Of a stretch of DNA of 64,000 nt, positions 1 through 13,543 are shown one piece after another. Where the stretch lies: positions 868,001-932,000 of the forward strand of contig NC_014532.2 of the NCBI RefSeq assembly GCF_000196875.2. The letters are read 5' to 3'. A model generated the notes under the pieces. It did no database searches. It saw only the letters and a program-made list of their open reading frames with translations, and had not been told where the DNA came from. Made by a program: the position numbers and the translations under genes. How positions within the stretch are numbered: position 1 is the first letter of the stretch; each line of letters starts with the position of its first letter. Origin of the DNA: Halomonas elongata DSM 2581 (GTDB lineage Bacteria > Pseudomonadota > Gammaproteobacteria > Pseudomonadales > Halomonadaceae).

Positions 1-1877
<1,877 letters not shown>

Positions 1878-1960
1878 TATAACACCCAAGGAGTCTGGAT
1901 GACAGACGACGCCGGGTACGCGAGAGACGTATCGTCAGCAGGATTGCATTGATGTTTTTC

Positions 1961-2077
1961 GCCTGACGACCATAGCGAGCGGGCACCACCTGAACCCATG
2001 CCGAACTCAGCAGTGAAACCGCTCAGCGCCGATGGTAGTGTGGGAGTTCCCATGCGAGAGTAGGTCATCGTCAGGCA
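1961..2077 (+). rRNA. rrf: 5S ribosomal RNA
   Basis: It starts GCCTGACGACCATAGCG, contains the conserved loop ATGCCGAACTCAG, and ends GCGAGAGTAGGTCATCGTCAGGC. The two ends pair (GCCTGACGA with TCGTCAGGC), as in helix I of 5S rRNA. The length of about 117 bases is normal. It closes the rRNA operon, and no tRNA follows before the terminator. Confidence 0.97.
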
Positions 2078-2087
2078 TCTATCCCGA

Positions 2088-2122
2088 GAAAACCCCGGCT
2101 TCACGCGAAGTCGGGGTTTTTT
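2088..2122 (+). terminator. Intrinsic terminator of the rRNA operon
   Basis: A GC-rich hairpin (AACCCCGGCTT paired with AAGTCGGGGTT, six-base loop) is followed by a run of T, 10 bases after the 5S 3' end. The A run before the stem makes it potentially bidirectional. Confidence 0.9.
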
Positions 2123-2283
2123 CATATAGGGCTCGTTTTTCCCTTCCGATCTTTTCTCTTTTCCCATATCCGCTGCCGGCCGGCCATAGCGTGTTCGGCA
2201 GTGGCGCCATATTCATCCGTCCCGGCTGAATGACACTCTCGCCCGTAAAAGGAGGCAGGTCCGCTGAGGCCAGGCCATCACGC

Positions 2284-3864
2284 ATGAGCAATACGCAGAC
2301 AAACGACGACATTCGCGCCAGCCGTGGGCTTGGCGATCCACTGGTATTTGCCCTGAGTGTGGGCTTCATACTGGCATTCATCGCCCTGTCCCTGTATGAC
2401 CTCGACATGGTGGCGGGGGGCATCGCCTCCGGCTTCGCCTGGACCGCCAAGACCCTGGGGACATATTTCCAGCTGCTGTTGCTGCTGACCTTCCTGGTTG
2501 CCATGGGACTGGTATTCACGCCGGCAGCAAGCGCCAGGGTCGGAAATCTCGAGCGCCCCGAGCTGAGTACCTTCAAGTGGCTCTCGATCATCATGTGCAC
2601 CCTGTTGGCGGGAGGTGGCGTCTTTTTCGCTGCCGGTGAGCCGGTCTATCATTTCATCGTGACGCCGCCGGCCTTCGACACCGAAGCAGGAACGACGGAG
2701 GCGATCGCCGGGGCTCTGGCGCAGTCCTTCATGCACTGGGGATTTCTGGGCTGGGCGGTGCTGGGCTCCTTGACCGCAGTGGTGCTGGCCCGGGCCCATT
2801 ACGACGAAGGACATCCCTTGCAGCCGCGTACTCTGCTGATGCCGGTACTGGGCAAGCGCCTGGTGAGCGGCTGGCTGGGAAGTGTCATCGACGCCTTGTG
2901 CGTGATCGCCGTGGTGGCCGGTACGGTGGGACCGATCGGCTTTCTCGCCACCCAGGTCAGCTTCGGGCTGCATGAGCTCCTCGGCCTGCCGGGAGGCTAT
3001 GGTACGCAGTTGGTCGTCCTGGCGGTATTGGGGGCTATCTATGTCACCTCGGCCGTCACCGGGATCCACCGAGGCATCCAGATTCTCAGTTGTTTCAATG
3101 TTTTCCTGGCCTTGGCCATTGCCGCAGTGATCTTCATCTTCGGGCCGACACTGTTTCTGGTCGATGCTTACACCCAGGGCTTCGGGGAATATCTCTCTTC
3201 GTTCTTCACCATGGCGACCATGACCTCGCAGACGGCGCCTGCTTGGTGGATGCAGTGGTGGACGGTGTTCTTCTTTTCCTGGTTCATCGGATACGGCCCC
3301 TTGATGGCGATCTTCGTGGCGCGCATTTCCCGCGGGCGGACCATTCGCCAGATGATCCTGGCCGTCGCGGTCATGGCGCCGATCGCCACGACCATCTGGT
3401 TTACCCTGATGGGCGGCTCAGGCATCCATTATCAGTTGACCGGCGCCGTCGAGCTCACCGAGGCGTTGAAGGACTTCCAGTTCGATGTGGCGACCCTGAC
3501 CGTGGCCCAGGCCCTGCCTGGCGGTACCCTGATGGCCCTGGCCGTACTGGTGCTGACGACGATCTTCGTTGCCACCACGGGCGACTCGATGAGTTACGCC
3601 ATTTCGGTGGTTGGTTCCGGGCATGATGAGCCCAGTGCGCTGATTCGTGCCTTCTGGGGCATCATCATGGCGCTGATGGCGGCGATCCTGCTGCGCATGG
3701 GAGCGGGGCAGATCGGTGCGCTCCAGCAGTTCATCGTGATTACCGCCATCCCGGTATCGCTGGTGCTGTTGCCGTCACTGTGGACGGGGCCTCAGGCGGC
3801 TCGTGCCATGGCGCTGGAGCAGGGAGTGATCGGCGATAACCGTCGACCGCATCCGGCTCGCTGA
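2284..3864 (+). CDS. BCCT family transporter, divergent substrate site
   Basis: A member of the betaine/carnitine/choline transporter family, an inner-membrane secondary transporter with about 12 membrane helices. The family signature FVARISRGRTIR follows helix 8. Two tryptophans of helix 4 are kept (W152, W157), but the position equivalent to BetP Tyr197 is Leu160. In helix 8 the usual W-A-W-W-I-S-W-S-P reads F331-S-W-F-I-G-Y-G-P339, so two cation-pi tryptophans are Phe and Tyr. This suggests a substrate other than glycine betaine, which is inference. An upstream in-frame ATG at 2230 exists. I chose 2284 (MSNTQTN) because family homology begins after it. The strong AAAAGGAGG at 2247-2255 is oddly far from either start. 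Confidence 0.88.
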   Translation: MSNTQTNDDIRASRGLGDPLVFALSVGFILAFIALSLYDLDMVAGGIASGFAWTAKTLGTYFQLLLLLTFLVAMGLVFTPAASARVGNLERPELSTFKWLSIIMCTLLAGGGVFFAAGEPVYHFIVTPPAFDTEAGTTEAIAGALAQSFMHWGFLGWAVLGSLTAVVLARAHYDEGHPLQPRTLLMPVLGKRLVSGWLGSVIDALCVIAVVAGTVGPIGFLATQVSFGLHELLGLPGGYGTQLVVLAVLGAIYVTSAVTGIHRGIQILSCFNVFLALAIAAVIFIFGPTLFLVDAYTQGFGEYLSSFFTMATMTSQTAPAWWMQWWTVFFFSWFIGYGPLMAIFVARISRGRTIRQMILAVAVMAPIATTIWFTLMGGSGIHYQLTGAVELTEALKDFQFDVATLTVAQALPGGTLMALAVLVLTTIFVATTGDSMSYAISVVGSGHDEPSALIRAFWGIIMALMAAILLRMGAGQIGALQQFIVITAIPVSLVLLPSLWTGPQAARAMALEQGVIGDNRRPHPAR

Positions 3865-3999
3865 CGTTCGCGGCGAACGTCGTCCCGTCAGGGCTCGGCC
3901 TGCTAAGATGACGGCCTTGCGGACACGCTGCCCGGATAGTGGCGGCGTTTCCATGCCGGTCGGGCAGGTAGGAAGGTTGTGATCAGAGGAGTTCCGTCG

Positions 4000-5070
4000 T
4001 TGAAGATCGTCCCCAATGAGCTGCTGCTCTATTGTCGTCCCGGTTTCGAGACCGATCTGGCGTCGGAGCTGTTGGAAAAGGCGGCTCTGTCCGGCATCAG
4101 TGGTGCTCCACGCTTCGAGCGTGGCGGTGGCCATGTACGCTTCGAGGTGACCGACGGGCGCCCCGCCAATGACTTGCACCGTGCCCTGCCGCTCGCGTCA
4201 CTGGTCTTCGCGCGACAGAGTCTGGTGGCTTTTCCTCCGTTGACTCTGGATCGCTCGGATCGTCTGAATGCCATCATCGCGCAGGCCCGGGACAGCGGCT
4301 GGAGCTGCGAGGAGCTCTGGCAGGAAACGCCGGACACCAACGAGGCCAAGGCGCTGGCAGGGCTGATCAAATCGCTCAAGCGCCCCCTTGAGGCGCAGTT
4401 GCGCAAGGCGGGCGTGCTGCGTCGCAAGGCGGGAGGCCGGCGTCTGCACCTGTTGTGGAGCGAGGGTGACCGGGTACAGCTGGGCATGAGTTTTCCCGGC
4501 AATCGCAGTGAGCAGCTCGGTGGCATTCGTCGGCTGCGTTCGCCTTCCAGGGCACCAAGCCGCTCGACGCTCAAGCTCGAAGAGGCCTGGCACGAGTTCG
4601 TGCCGGCCGAGCAGTGGTCGGCCAGGTTGAGCGACGGTATGCAGGCGGCCGATCTCGGTGCCGCCCCGGGCGGCTGGACCTGGCAACTGGTCCAGCGGGG
4701 CATGCAGGTCTTCGCCATCGACAATGGACCGATGGACCGTGATCTGATGGCCACCGGGCTGGTGGAACATCTGCGCGAGGATGGTTTCGTCTGGACGCCG
4801 CCGGCCCGCCTGGACTGGCTGGTCTGCGACATCGTCGACAAGCCGTCCCGGGTGATCACCATGGTCGAGCGCTGGCTCACGCGACGCTGGTGTCGCGAGG
4901 CGGTATTCAATCTCAAGTTACCGATGAAGCGTCGTTGGGAAGCGGTTTCGCAGGGGCTGTCGCGCCTGGCGGATTCCCTGGAGCGTGCCGGGGTGAGGGC
5001 CGAAATCGCGTGCCGCCACCTCTACCATGATAGGGAAGAGGTGACGGTGCATGTGCGGCTGCTCGATTGA
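4000..5070 (+). CDS. rlmM: 23S rRNA C2498 2'-O-methyltransferase RlmM
   Basis: RlmM methylates the 2'-OH of C2498 in 23S rRNA using S-adenosylmethionine. The N-terminal THUMP-like part starts with NELLLYCRPGFE. The C-terminal Rossmann methyltransferase has the SAM motif DLGAAPGGWTWQL (from about residue 218), the acidic motif DWLVCDIVDKP and the lysine motif FNLKLPMKRRW, matching the K-D-K-E catalytic layout of the family. A GTG at 3979 is in frame. I prefer TTG at 4000 because AGAGGAG at 3985-3991 is correctly spaced before it and the protein then starts as family members do. It stands alone, convergent with the next gene. Confidence 0.93.
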   Translation: MKIVPNELLLYCRPGFETDLASELLEKAALSGISGAPRFERGGGHVRFEVTDGRPANDLHRALPLASLVFARQSLVAFPPLTLDRSDRLNAIIAQARDSGWSCEELWQETPDTNEAKALAGLIKSLKRPLEAQLRKAGVLRRKAGGRRLHLLWSEGDRVQLGMSFPGNRSEQLGGIRRLRSPSRAPSRSTLKLEEAWHEFVPAEQWSARLSDGMQAADLGAAPGGWTWQLVQRGMQVFAIDNGPMDRDLMATGLVEHLREDGFVWTPPARLDWLVCDIVDKPSRVITMVERWLTRRWCREAVFNLKLPMKRRWEAVSQGLSRLADSLERAGVRAEIACRHLYHDREEVTVHVRLLD

Positions 5071-5098
5071 GAAGGAGTTGAAGGAGCCGGTTGTCGAG

Positions 5099-5386
5099 TC
5101 AGTAGCTGGGCTCGTAGATGCGGATGCGTTCTTCTTCGGTCAGTAGGGGCTGCAGGCGTTGCATGGCCCTGGCGCGATGTTCGCTGTTGGCCCACTCTTT
5201 CCAGGCGCGCAGGTCTCGCCATTTGGTGATCACCAGGCGTCGGTCGCTGTGCCCCTTCTCGACGAGGGTCTCGCCGCTGACGAAGCCGGATGCACCAAGC
5301 GACTGGCGAATGGCCTCGCGGGCGGCTTCCTCGTATTCTTCTTCGAGTCCGGGCATGATATGACGCTCGATAATGACCTTGATCAT
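5099..5386 (-). CDS. Antibiotic biosynthesis monooxygenase (ABM) domain protein
   Basis: A 95-residue single-domain protein of the dimeric alpha/beta-barrel ABM fold. It starts MIKVIIERHI, then an acidic helix, and has the strand and helix LVITKWRDLRAWKEWANSEHR, a hallmark of the family. Members bind heme or flavin or act as small monooxygenases, but many have no known role. No catalytic assignment is possible from sequence alone. It is convergent with rlmM and divergent from tusA, 44 bases away. Confidence 0.75.
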   Translation of the reverse strand: MIKVIIERHIMPGLEEEYEEAAREAIRQSLGASGFVSGETLVEKGHSDRRLVITKWRDLRAWKEWANSEHRARAMQRLQPLLTEEERIRIYEPSY

Positions 5387-5430
5387 CCAGCTACTCCCTA
5401 TGCTTGTTCTTCGACACGATGAGGTTATCG

Positions 5431-5688
5431 ATGGTTGATTCTGCGGATTCCTTGCCGAGTTGTCATGCCGAACTGGACACTACGGGCCTCTACTGCCCGG
5501 AACCGATCATGTTGATGCACAACAAGGTGCGTGACATGCAGGCAGGGGAAGTCCTCAAGGTGATCGCCAGCGATCCGGCGACCACCCGGGACGTTCCCAA
5601 GTTCTGCGGCTTCCTCGGTCATGACCTGTTGCATCAGTGCGAACAAGAAGGGCATTACCTCTATTTCATCCGTCTCGGTCATTCATGA
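5431..5688 (+). CDS. tusA: Sulfur carrier protein TusA
   Basis: TusA accepts persulfide sulfur from a cysteine desulfurase and relays it for tRNA 2-thiouridine and other sulfur pathways. The catalytic CPEP motif lies in LDTTGLYCPEPIMLMHNKVR near residue 23, and the domain ends with the usual alpha/beta pattern. The 85-residue length fits. I chose ATG 5431 over an upstream in-frame TTG because GATGAGG at 5418-5424 is correctly spaced before it. Confidence 0.9.
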   Translation: MVDSADSLPSCHAELDTTGLYCPEPIMLMHNKVRDMQAGEVLKVIASDPATTRDVPKFCGFLGHDLLHQCEQEGHYLYFIRLGHS

Positions 5689-5723
5689 CGGTGTGACCCC
5701 GTTCGCGTAATCCCGGCTTCCAT

Positions 5724-5864
5724 AGGTCTTGAACGAAAAGTCGACGAGCGAAGGTGAGGCAAGGCGAAATCGGTCGAGAAAGCGCAGTTTACAAGGGTAA
5801 ATGAGCATTTTTAGATCGATTTCAACACCGCATCACCGAGTGCAGGCACTTTTCATACAGACCT
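5724..5864. repeat. Palindromic intergenic repeat (MITE-like) with terminal inverted repeats
   Basis: A 141-base element made of concentric inverted repeats. The outer arms are AGGTCT and GAAAAGT (5724-5729, 5735-5741) against ACTTTTC and AGACCT (5848-5854, 5859-5864). The middle arms are GAAATCGGTC (5766-5775) and GATCGATTTC (5814-5823), 9 of 10 paired. The core is TTTAC-AAGG-GTAAA (5788-5801). All share a centre near 5794. The right end overlaps the stop codon of the next gene. No second copy was found in the window, so repeat status is inferred from structure. Confidence 0.6.
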
Positions 5865-6571
5865 TAGTCGTCTTGCTGATGGTCCGGCATCACCATCAAA
5901 GCCAGAGCCTCCAGGGTCGCGGGATCCTCCCGGCGAATGCGGTTGGCGATCTGTCGCTGGAAGAAATAGACCACGCGGTGGCGGCTGTGTCCGGTATACA
6001 GGCAAGGGTCGCCGGGCAGGATCGGCGTGGAGTCGATCAACTGCTCGTCGGCGAGCAGGGCTTCCACGACGCCGTCGCTGTACAGCCGCCAGCCGAAGAC
6101 CTGCTTCAACTGCCAGGGGGCGTCGCTGTCGTCCATGCACAGCGCATGGGTGCCCTGGGTCTCGGGGAGCTGCTGGATCAGTGTCGGCTCGCTGGTCACC
6201 TCATACTCGAAGTAGGCCGCGGCCTGTTCGAGCTCGAACACCTTGTGGTCCGGTGCTTCCTCGAACAGTTCCTCGGTCTCCGGGTCGCGATAACCGATGA
6301 AGTGGCCATGCTCAGGGTCATTGAGGTGATGGCAGGGAGTGAGACTTTCCATCCACGGCACCAGGCCGACGACATGGCCGTCTTCCCGGAGCCCCCAGGC
6401 GAGCAGGGGCATGCCGTAGTAGGCGTCGGGCTCGGAGGGCAGCTGGTAGACCATTTCCAGACCATCGAGCTCCGGCGAGAGGCGGATCAGGCGTCGCCTG
6501 GCCTCCTGGCGTTGGCGCATGGCGTCCAGGTCGATGACCTGGGCGGGGCGCGGTGACAGCGGGATACCCAT
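5864..6571 (-). CDS. Conserved hypothetical protein (about 235 aa)
   Basis: I do not recognise a named family. It is a soluble, acidic protein without signal peptide or membrane helix. ATG at 6571 (MGIPLSPRPAQ) is chosen because AGGAGGGAC precedes it at good spacing; a longer frame opens at 6604. It has an N-terminal basic Arg/Gln-rich helix and a middle part rich in acidic and aromatic residues. The stop codon lies inside the right arm of the palindromic repeat, so the gene probably ends close to a transcript hairpin. Confidence 0.7.
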   Translation of the reverse strand: MGIPLSPRPAQVIDLDAMRQRQEARRRLIRLSPELDGLEMVYQLPSEPDAYYGMPLLAWGLREDGHVVGLVPWMESLTPCHHLNDPEHGHFIGYRDPETEELFEEAPDHKVFELEQAAAYFEYEVTSEPTLIQQLPETQGTHALCMDDSDAPWQLKQVFGWRLYSDGVVEALLADEQLIDSTPILPGDPCLYTGHSRHRVVYFFQRQIANRIRREDPATLEALALMVMPDHQQDD

Positions 6572-6708
6572 GAAGTCCCTCCTGCTGCTGCGTGGTCTCG
6601 TCATTGGCCTTGGAGGGGACCGTGGTGCCCCCAGGCCGGTCGGCAGCGCACAACGTCACTGTTCTTCCATCAATAGCACAGAGTGATGACCCCGTTAAGT
6701 CCCGGCGT

Positions 6709-7755
6709 TCATCGGCAGCGTTCGCTCAGTCGTTGGCGGAGTGCTTGATGTCGCTGTCGAGCGGCGACCATCGCCGACCAGGGCGCGTCCGGATTGTCCA
6801 GGGAAAGCCAACGCTGGCGATAGGCGGCGACGGCCGGCGGAGGGTCCAGCGGGTGGGCATCGAGAAGGTCGCGAATGGCCCTCAACCAGCGGGCCGACTG
6901 CTCCTCGAGTCGTGTCAGCCAGCGATTCAAGGATGTCATGTCAGGCAGTTGGTCGGGGGCGTTGCAGTCCTCGGCACGAGCCAGTGCCGTCTCGAGCAGT
7001 GCGGAAGCCTCCGTCAGGCGTTGTTCGGCCAGCAGCAGAGCGCGCAGCAGTTCCGCCGTCAGCGGGCGCTGACGCAGCGTGTTCAGGTGACGCTCTAGGG
7101 TTGCGGAGTCCGTCGTCCAGTTCGGGTCGAGCTGGTGCAGCGCCGCCTCGCGCAGGTAGGCGAGGGCAGGCAGTTGTTCATCCACCGCGGACAGGGCATC
7201 CGGGGGCAGCGGCGAGCTGGCCCGTGAAAAACTGTCGGCCCATTCACTCGAGTCGAAGAGCGCATTCCAGCTGGCACGGGGCAGGCGCTCGGTCTTGAGT
7301 TGCGTCAGCCGAGCCAGGCGCTGGCGGTCGTCGGCATCGAGGGACTCGGGGACTTCCGTGTGCCAGCAGGCGCTGAGGCGCCGCCAGAGTTCGAGCTCGT
7401 AGAGCCAGCGTTGGCTGGGGGCCGCCACGCGGCCCAACTGGTTGTTGCGATTGGCCACCAGGTTGCCGATATGACAGCCGCGCAGTGCATAGACATCGAG
7501 CAGGCCCTGGCGCATGTCCGGGAGGGGAAAACGCCGCGCCTGGCGCTCCGGAAAGGCACCGATGTTGTCCGGGGTGGTGGGCTCCGGCGGTGACAGCGCC
7601 AGTGCGGAGGCGAGGCGTTGCTGATAAGCCTGCAAGCGCCGTTCGGCCTCGCCATCGCTGCAGCCGGCGAGCCAGCCGCTCAGCAGCAACACGAGGGCGA
7701 GTCGCCACCACCGTGGGCCGTGTTCAGTCGGTATCGGGAATCGCTTCATCGCCAC
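6709..7755 (-). CDS. DUF3080 family lipoprotein
   Basis: A predicted lipoprotein. The N-terminus has Arg residues, a hydrophobic stretch LALVLLLSG and the lipobox L-A-G-C near residue 32, so it should be lipid-anchored in the envelope. The body is helical and leucine-rich with features of DUF3080 (for example RRFPLPDMRQGLLD and LRGCHIGNLVANRN). No function is known for the family. Its start overlaps the end of the MATE gene by 32 bases, so the two are likely co-transcribed. Confidence 0.8.
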   Translation of the reverse strand: MAMKRFPIPTEHGPRWWRLALVLLLSGWLAGCSDGEAERRLQAYQQRLASALALSPPEPTTPDNIGAFPERQARRFPLPDMRQGLLDVYALRGCHIGNLVANRNNQLGRVAAPSQRWLYELELWRRLSACWHTEVPESLDADDRQRLARLTQLKTERLPRASWNALFDSSEWADSFSRASSPLPPDALSAVDEQLPALAYLREAALHQLDPNWTTDSATLERHLNTLRQRPLTAELLRALLLAEQRLTEASALLETALARAEDCNAPDQLPDMTSLNRWLTRLEEQSARWLRAIRDLLDAHPLDPPPAVAAYRQRWLSLDNPDAPWSAMVAARQRHQALRQRLSERCR

Positions 7756-9175
7756 GTGCCACCGCCTTGCTGCGCCGTCTCAGACGTTCTCCCAGCAGGA
7801 TGGCGGCCACCGTCAGGCCGGCGATCAGGCCGGTCCAGTAGCCATGCACGCCCATGGGCGCCACGGCATCGAACAGCCCGTATACGCCCAGCCAGTGGCC
7901 GCCGCCGAGCCCTACCAGCCAATAGGCCAGCATGGTGATCAGCATGATCACGCGGGTGTCCTTGTAGCCGCGCAGGGCGCCGGCGAGGCTGACCTGCAGG
8001 GAGTCGGACACCTGATAGATCATGGCCAGGCCGATCAGCGACAGTGTCAGTTGCTGGACCGCGGTGTCGTGTGTATAGAGCTCGATCACGGGAACCGCCG
8101 TCAGCCACAGTATCAGGCTGTTGAGCAAGGCCACCACCAGGGCGATCAGGATACCGTTCCAGGCGACCAGACGAGCGAGGTCGGGCCTTGCCTGGCCGAG
8201 GGTGTTGCCGACCCTGACCGTGAGTGCCATGCCCAGCGACAAGGGGAGCATGAACAGCAGGCCGGTGTAATTGAGCGCCACCTGGTGTGCGGCCACGGTC
8301 ACTTCGCCGAGGCTGGCGACGAACAGAGCGATCAGCGTGAACAGCGTAACCTCGACGAAGATCGCCACGCCGATGGGGACCCCGATATGGAGCAGCTCGC
8401 CGATCAGGCGCCAGCGTGGCGGTGATGGCTCACGCCACAGCTCGACGTCACCATAGGCCCGGCTGCGACGCGTGTAGGCGGCCATGCTCAGGCCCATGAC
8501 CCACATGGAAAGCGCGGTGGCGATGCCGCAGCCCATGGCGCCCAGCGCGGGCAGTGCCTGCAGGGGGGCGGGCAGCCCATCGCCCAGCAGGGCCGTGAGG
8601 CCCTCGCCGCCGTAGATCAGGACATAGTTGCTGGGAATGTTGACGGCCAGCCCGATCAGGCTGATCCACAGCGCCGGGCGCGTATGGTTCATGCCGTCGG
8701 AGAAGGCGCGCAGGGACTGGAAGATCGCCACGCCGGGCATGCCGAAGCCGACCGCCGCCAGGTAGCCGGCCGAGCGCTGGGCGACTTCGTCGGGTACATC
8801 CATCGCCGCGAAGATCGGCATCACCGCCGTCCACAGCAGAACGGCCGAGAGGATCCCCAGGGCGAGGCCGATCCACAGGGCCTGGTGTACCTGTATACGG
8901 ATGTCCGCTCGACGCTGGGCGCCAAGCAGGTGTGCGACGACCGGCGTCAGTCCCATCAGGGTACCGGTCATGAACAGCATAAGCGGCATCCACAGGCTGG
9001 AGCCCACCGAGACCGCTGCCAGGTCGGTAGCGCTGAGACGGCCCGTCATCATCACGTCCACGACGCTCATGCCGGCCTGGGCGAGCTGGGCGCCGCAGAT
9101 GGGCAGGGCGAGACGGATCAGCGGGCCGGTGTCGCGGCGTGACACCTCGAACAAATCGGTGATGAATCGAGCCAC
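7724..9175 (-). CDS. norM: MATE family multidrug efflux transporter (NorM type)
   Basis: An inner-membrane cation-coupled drug exporter of 483 residues with about 12 helices. The N-lobe has LALPICGAQLAQAG and MSVVDVMMTGRLSATDLAAV. The C-lobe has GVPIGVAIFVEV and VAAHQVALNYTGLLFMLP, typical of NorM proteins. It is first in a two-gene unit with the DUF3080 lipoprotein and divergent from epmC. Substrates cannot be deduced. The symbol is by family resemblance. Confidence 0.88.
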   Translation of the reverse strand: MARFITDLFEVSRRDTGPLIRLALPICGAQLAQAGMSVVDVMMTGRLSATDLAAVSVGSSLWMPLMLFMTGTLMGLTPVVAHLLGAQRRADIRIQVHQALWIGLALGILSAVLLWTAVMPIFAAMDVPDEVAQRSAGYLAAVGFGMPGVAIFQSLRAFSDGMNHTRPALWISLIGLAVNIPSNYVLIYGGEGLTALLGDGLPAPLQALPALGAMGCGIATALSMWVMGLSMAAYTRRSRAYGDVELWREPSPPRWRLIGELLHIGVPIGVAIFVEVTLFTLIALFVASLGEVTVAAHQVALNYTGLLFMLPLSLGMALTVRVGNTLGQARPDLARLVAWNGILIALVVALLNSLILWLTAVPVIELYTHDTAVQQLTLSLIGLAMIYQVSDSLQVSLAGALRGYKDTRVIMLITMLAYWLVGLGGGHWLGVYGLFDAVAPMGVHGYWTGLIAGLTVAAILLGERLRRRSKAVARGDEAIPDTD

Positions 9176-9326
9176 GGCTCATGCTCCATGCGAATGACGA
9201 GAAGCCCCGGGCGTCATGCATGCGGGGAACGCTCTAGTCTATCAGCGAATGGCGGTTTTCGCCCCTGGCGGCGGCTCGATATACTACGTCTTCGCCATGC
9301 CGATCAGTCACTGTTCTGGAGTCCGT

Positions 9327-9878
9327 GTGACACACCGTCTCGACGATGTCATCGCCTTGTTCGACGGCCTGTTCATGTCGAGCCACCGTACCCGCCTGGT
9401 GCGCGGCGACGACGAACCGATCTATCTGCCGGCCGATGCCTCGACCCCCTGGCATCGGGTGGTCTTTGCCCATGGCTTCTATGCCAGCGCCCTGCACGAG
9501 ATCAGCCACTGGTGCATCGCCGGCGCACGTCGACGCCAGTGGGAAGATTACGGCTACTGGTATCAGCCCGATGGCCGGGATGCCGGCCAGCAGCGCGAGT
9601 TCGAGTCGGTGGAGGTGGCGCCCCAGGCCCTGGAGTTGCTGTTTTCCCGGGCCTGCGGACTGCGGTTCAACGTCAGCGTCGACAACCTTGGCGGCGAAGC
9701 GGAGGTCGATCGTGACGCCTTCCGGTCGCGGGTCGAGGCACGAGCTGCACGTTATGAGGCGGAAGGGTTGCCGCGTCGCGCCGAGGCCTTTCGCACTGCA
9801 CTGGCAGCCTTCTATGGTGAGGATGCCTCGCTCGAGGAGGCGCTGGCCGCGGGGCGCGAGGCGCCCGAGCCGGCGTGA
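9327..9878 (+). CDS. epmC: Elongation factor P hydroxylase EpmC
   Basis: EpmC (YfcM family) hydroxylates the beta-lysylated lysine of elongation factor P in proteobacteria that use the EpmA/EpmB pathway. The metal-binding motif HEISHWCIAG is near residue 57, preceded by VVFAHGFYASALHE, and followed by GYWYQPDGRD. GTG 9327 gives 183 residues, about the length of E. coli YfcM, with GGAG at 9318-9321 before it. Neither epmA, epmB nor efp lies in the window. Confidence 0.87.
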   Translation: MTHRLDDVIALFDGLFMSSHRTRLVRGDDEPIYLPADASTPWHRVVFAHGFYASALHEISHWCIAGARRRQWEDYGYWYQPDGRDAGQQREFESVEVAPQALELLFSRACGLRFNVSVDNLGGEAEVDRDAFRSRVEARAARYEAEGLPRRAEAFRTALAAFYGEDASLEEALAAGREAPEPA

Positions 9879-9884
9879 GAGGCG

Positions 9885-10364
9885 TCAGGTGTCCTCGTTG
9901 ATTCTCAGGTGCAGGGCGAGCATCACCTGGATTTCCTCCTCGGGCCGCATCGGCTCGAGTCCCAGTTCTCCGAACATGTCCCCTCTGGCGCGAGCCCATT
10001 CTCCCGGCGCCAGGCCGTTGTAAAGGCTGTCGGCGGGGGCCAGCTCGACGAACGGATCGAGTCCATAGGTCTCGAAGAGGCGTGACAGGGCGGCCTCGTC
10101 GTCGCCGACTCCGGCGGTGTAGAGCGTGGCGTTGAAGTGATCGGTCTCCAGCTCGCGGATCACGTCCAGGGGGCTCACGCCCATGCTGTTGAGTTCTTCC
10201 AGGCTGTAATCGCCCAGCGAGACCAGTTCGTCCTCGAGCCAGTCGTTGTCCGGCTGGATCAGAGTGTGCTTGACGCGGCCATCCGGCAGGGTCCAGGCGA
10301 TGGAGAGCGGCAGGTCCCCGTCGTTGCCGGTCTCGATCGCAATGAAAGCGGGCAGCTCATCCAT
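9885..10364 (-). CDS. Hypothetical protein, possible degenerate exonuclease fold
   Basis: An acidic protein of 159 residues starting MDELPAFIAIETG; ATG 10364 follows AGGAGGGAAACTGACC. The opening AFIAIETGNDGDLPLSIAW followed by a Gly-turn strand resembles the first motif of DEDD 3'-5' exonucleases, but the usual first Asp is not in place and no later acidic set is certain. The link is weak. It lies 2 bases after tatD and is probably co-transcribed with that DNase. Confidence 0.65.
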   Translation of the reverse strand: MDELPAFIAIETGNDGDLPLSIAWTLPDGRVKHTLIQPDNDWLEDELVSLGDYSLEELNSMGVSPLDVIRELETDHFNATLYTAGVGDDEAALSRLFETYGLDPFVELAPADSLYNGLAPGEWARARGDMFGELGLEPMRPEEEIQVMLALHLRINEDT

Positions 10365-10366
10365 GG

Positions 10367-11314
<948 letters not shown>

Positions 11315-11368
11315 GTCGGGGCGGTCATACGTTACACTAGCGCCCTCGATGAACCTGGAGGTGTGTGA

Positions 11369-13312
<1,944 letters not shown>

Positions 13313-13489
13313 GCGGCGCCATGGCGGCTTCCCGGAAGCGCCTGGCCAGGGACGCTCAGGCGAGCGGTGATGAGGCGAATCCGGCAGACGGCCGATAGAA
13401 GGCGCTGGAACGGTTAACGACGCGCTCTGTTAGGGGCGGGGCAAGGTGAGGCGAGGGTCTTTTGCCATGTGAGGCGCATGCCGCCGAAC

Positions 13490-13513
13490 GGGTTGGCCAT
13501 GAAAGGCCAACCC
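13490..13513 (-). terminator. Perfect hairpin downstream of the usp gene
   Basis: GGGTTGGCC and GGCCAACCC pair perfectly (9 bp) around the six-base loop ATGAAA. It lies 31 bases past the stop of the minus-strand stress-protein gene, the right place for a transcript end, but no T run follows on either strand. The remaining sequence from 13313 to 13543 shows no gene. Confidence 0.4.
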
Positions 13514-13543
13514 AGGCCCTGCAAGCGGAGCGCTAAAAGGGGC

